A DNA stretch of 64,000 nucleotides from Sacculina carcini (taxonomy: Eukaryota; Arthropoda; Thecostraca; Sacculinidae), in the NCBI GenBank assembly GCA_916048095.2, contig OU696577.1:2634501-2698500 (forward strand), in the 5' to 3' direction. The position numbers were made by a program, and so were the translations under genes. Below are positions 61,827 through 64,000 of this stretch, one piece after another (positions within the stretch are counted from its first letter, which is position 1; every line of letters begins with the position of its first letter). The notes under the pieces were generated by a model that was given only the letters and a program-made list of their open reading frames with translations, had not been told where the DNA came from and did no database searches.

Positions 61827-62003
61827 GTTGTTTGTTCATTCGATTTGTGTGTTCTACTTATACAATCATGTAAATACATTGACATCTAATCAACCTGATT
61901 TTCGCTGAAACCAGGTGGTACGCGGCGGGTGTATGAGACTCCCAAGCGGTACTCAAAAAGTTCAAAAAGTATCACAAAAAGTTTGGGAACCACTGATCTA
62001 GAT

Positions 62004-62199
62004 AATGTATTCAGTGTGACTGTTCCGTTTACCGTTTACAGTAGTCCGTAACCAGCGTGCATTGAGACAAGACGCTGCTGTACCGGACAACATGGGTGTC
62101 AAGCGGTACAGCACACCAATCTACGCAGGATTATCACGAGCTACGCTTGAGTTCTCTGTGAGTGCGCTCGAATTGTCTTGTACAGTACGGTCACTTTCA
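62004..62199. other. Short unassigned stretch
   Basis: No gene or repeat boundary is clear. The start of the retroposon-like sequence described at 62200 may lie in this interval. Confidence 0.4.
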
Positions 62200-62520
62200 A
62201 CTTCTGTCTTCAGTCTTCTGGATCCTCGTTTGTCACTCCACTGCGGTCAGGGGATAAGAATACTGCCGCCGTACCCACTGCGTGTCGTAAGAGGCGACTA
62301 AAAGCGGACCCTCTGCTTCTTCCCTCCGAGATACTACTGTCAGAACCGGGGGGCGCGCGATAATTTAGCAGAGTTGGTGCCCCCCTGTAACGCCAGCTTT
62401 CTTCTGCCCTATCCTTATTAAATTAAAAAACTAAACTAAAAAATTAAAAAACTAAATTAAACCCCGAATTAATACCCCGAATATAATACCCCGAATTAAA
62501 AAACTCGTTGTCAACTAGTT
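62200..62520 (+). mobile_element. Candidate retroposon 3' end with A-rich tail
   Basis: A GC-rich segment containing TGCGTGTCGTAAGAGGCGAC followed by TAAAAG is followed by a tail of repeated TTAAAAAACTAAA and ACCCCGAATTA strings (62418-62510). From memory, the GTGTCGTAAGAGGCGACTAAAAG core recurs in invertebrate repeats. GTCG and CGAC can pair around a short loop. Neither the 5' end nor a target duplication was found. Confidence 0.4.
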
Positions 62521-63171
62521 TCGTTTAATTCCATTGTTCGAGCCATCTGGGTGGGGGAAAGGGTAGAAACAAAGAAATGAAAGAGCAGAAAGAAGCCATT
62601 AGTAGATTGAAACATATGACTAGACTAACTAGTCATTTGCAAATGCCCCCAACAGCTGGATAATACGCAACCTTCATCATACGGGCAGATCGAAGGTGCA
62701 TTGACTAATGAAATGGAAGCAACTCAGGATGCCCAGACAGGTTGTTTTAATAAATCATTGAGTATTTCGGTGGGCATTCACTTTGGTAGCAATAAACACC
62801 ACGGTCTCACCACAAAGAGCAAAGCTCACATCACATCAGTCATAGTCATGCCATGCCAGAGTATTGCACAGAGCGTCACGAAAGTATTGCAGAGTATGTG
62901 AGAGAACGTCATGAAAGGTCTTCCGGTCAGGAAGCGCCACATGATCAATGTTGCCATTCATCGCGTGCCAAACTCGTCGCTAAGCGAATGATACGCGCCA
63001 AATTAGTCACCACACTGCTTTTTCCACGCAATACGCGCTTGCAAATAAAGGTTAGATCATTACCAAGACGCATAATACTCAGTGTAATATGCCTTCTACA
63101 AATGACTGCAGCAAGAACACGGCAGCATTTTCAATTTATGTGTTTTGACAAACTTTGCTTTTGTTAACTCA
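62521..63171. other. Non-coding stretch, no recognisable gene
   Basis: Two overlapping plus-strand frames (62701-62901, 62853-63167) contain no known domain. A local CATGCCAGAGTATTGCACAG / GTATTGCAGAGTATGTGAGA repetition lies near 62850-62905. Confidence 0.5.
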
Positions 63172-63179
63172 CTGAACAC

Positions 63180-63406
63180 CAGTTGCGGATCCACAGCGCA
63201 ATTTTAAGGGGGTTGAAATAATTTTGGGGCGATTAGCCATTTACATGCATCATTATGCAACGTATTTTAGATAATGTTAATTTCAACAAATTCAAAAGAA
63301 AACTATTTTTTATTGACCTATTTTTACTGAACCTCTTGGTTATGAGGAGTTGATGGAAACATTTGAAGGAGATCCAGCCCCCTCAGCCCCCCTCTGGATG
63401 CGCCAC
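63180..63406. mobile_element. hAT-type MITE, about 227 bp (family A, inverted)
   Basis: Left end CAGTTGCGGATCCACAG and right end (reverse complement of CCTCTGGATGCGCCACA) are family A termini. On the opposite strand the interior TTTCCATCAACTCCTCATAA then CCAAGAGGTTCAGTAAAA follows the 18507 copy closely. The outer boundary on the right has lost the usual ACTG, and the flanks (CTGAACAC, CGAAAAAC) share only 5 of 8 bases, so the exact end is uncertain. Confidence 0.7.
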
Positions 63407-64000
63407 ACGAAAAACCAACATCGTGGGGTGAGTGCAGGCACTACACGCTGTCAATGATTGCCTCGACAATAAGAGATGAAGATACAGAATAGCAGAATAG
63501 CAGACCTGCTAGAATAGCCGTGAAAATTAAGAAATTATATCCACGTCTATAACCTGCCTGTAATCAACCAATTTCTTGAATTAGCTAGCTAAGTTACATA
63601 CGTTAACTTAGCTAAGTTACATACGTAAGATGTCCTACCATATCAGTCAACAGGTAACAGGCTAAATCAATTTTAGCTCACGTTCAATTTTATTTTGCAT
63701 TTTCCATGCACTCTCAAATTACATTCCTAGCTAGACCAATGCCGAGATGACAGCCAACTATTACCAACATTTTCTAATATGACTCAAATAGCAACGCAAG
63801 CTAAAACTCAGCAGTATCCATTGTAAAATTGTTGTGCCAAAACTACTAGCAAGCTCAGTACACCAACCTTTTGACCAGAAAATGACCCCGATGTAAACAC
63901 AGCGAAAGCAGATCCACCAATTCATGACGTCACAATTTGGATCTTCCCACACAGATGAAAAAGCGCAAACACAAAACACAACAACATTGCGAGAGTGATT
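63407..64000. other. Terminal non-coding stretch
   Basis: AT-rich DNA with a short direct repeat, GCTAAGTTACATACGT, at about 63589-63604 and 63610-63625. No gene is recognised to the end of the window. Confidence 0.5.

Larger units (their letters stand above)
61417..61995 (+). mobile_element. hAT element (Charlie/Buster-like), 579 bp deletion derivative
   Basis: An exact 8-bp direct repeat, ATCTAGAT (61409-61416 and 61996-62003), bounds the element. The right end is the reverse complement of CAGTGGTTCCCAAAC, a classic hAT terminus. The left end CAATTGTTTCCAGCC is a diverged version. Near the left end lie four 34-bp repeats, and the interior still encodes the last part of a hAT transposase. 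Most of the transposase is gone, so the element is non-autonomous. Confidence 0.88.

Overview
This window looks like intergenic or intronic DNA from an invertebrate metazoan nuclear genome. The support is the absence of any dense ORF series, abundant eukaryotic transposons (hAT, pogo/Tigger, a Tc1-like end, a LINE fragment, tRNA-derived SINE-like heads, an LTR pair), very frequent (TG/CA)n microsatellites, and CpG dinucleotides that are not obviously depleted. I cannot name the species. A marine or lophotrochozoan invertebrate would fit, but that is a guess. I found no complete host protein gene, no intact tRNA, no rRNA and no CRISPR array. Most long open frames are translations of TG/CA repeats (CVCVCV or HTHTHT peptides) and were left out.

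Layout. 1-7 kb: AT-rich DNA, microsatellites and a tRNA-derived SINE-like unit at 2175. 7-21 kb: several short DNA transposons with recognisable target-site duplications. These are a 50-bp near-palindrome at 7051, hAT-type MITEs at 7283, 11263, 18507 and 20253, and a TA-flanked 417-bp element at 14976. A LINE-like 3' tail ends near 21153. 21-30 kb: mostly long TG/CA arrays and a 12-bp minisatellite. 30.7-31.96 kb: a structurally complete short LTR element (two identical 280-bp LTRs, 5-bp target duplication) without gag-pol. 32-40 kb: mostly unique AT-rich DNA, with one candidate exon at 33599, a 36-bp tandem repeat, a CpG-rich patch near 38.4 kb and a pogo-like non-autonomous element at 39657. 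41 kb: a minisatellite whose 14-bp unit recurs at 16.6 and 53.8 kb. 46 kb: a 328-bp hAT MITE. 47.25-48.0 kb: a decayed non-LTR retrotransposon fragment, truncated at both ends. 54.7-58.4 kb: another hAT MITE, then a cluster of hAT MITE, SINE-like head and internally deleted Tigger. 59.7-60.06 kb: a roughly 300-bp TG array. 61.4-62.0 kb: a hAT element with palindromic 34-bp repeats and the C-terminus of its transposase. 62-64 kb: a retroposon-like 3' end and a further hAT MITE.

The coding-like relics do not form a pathway. They are independent transposon insertions, almost all non-autonomous or broken, so the window is best read as a record of transposon invasion and microsatellite growth. The best leads are the recent LTR element, the hAT element with palindromic subterminal repeats, the dispersed 14-mer minisatellite, the 50-bp duplication-flanked palindrome and the candidate exon.
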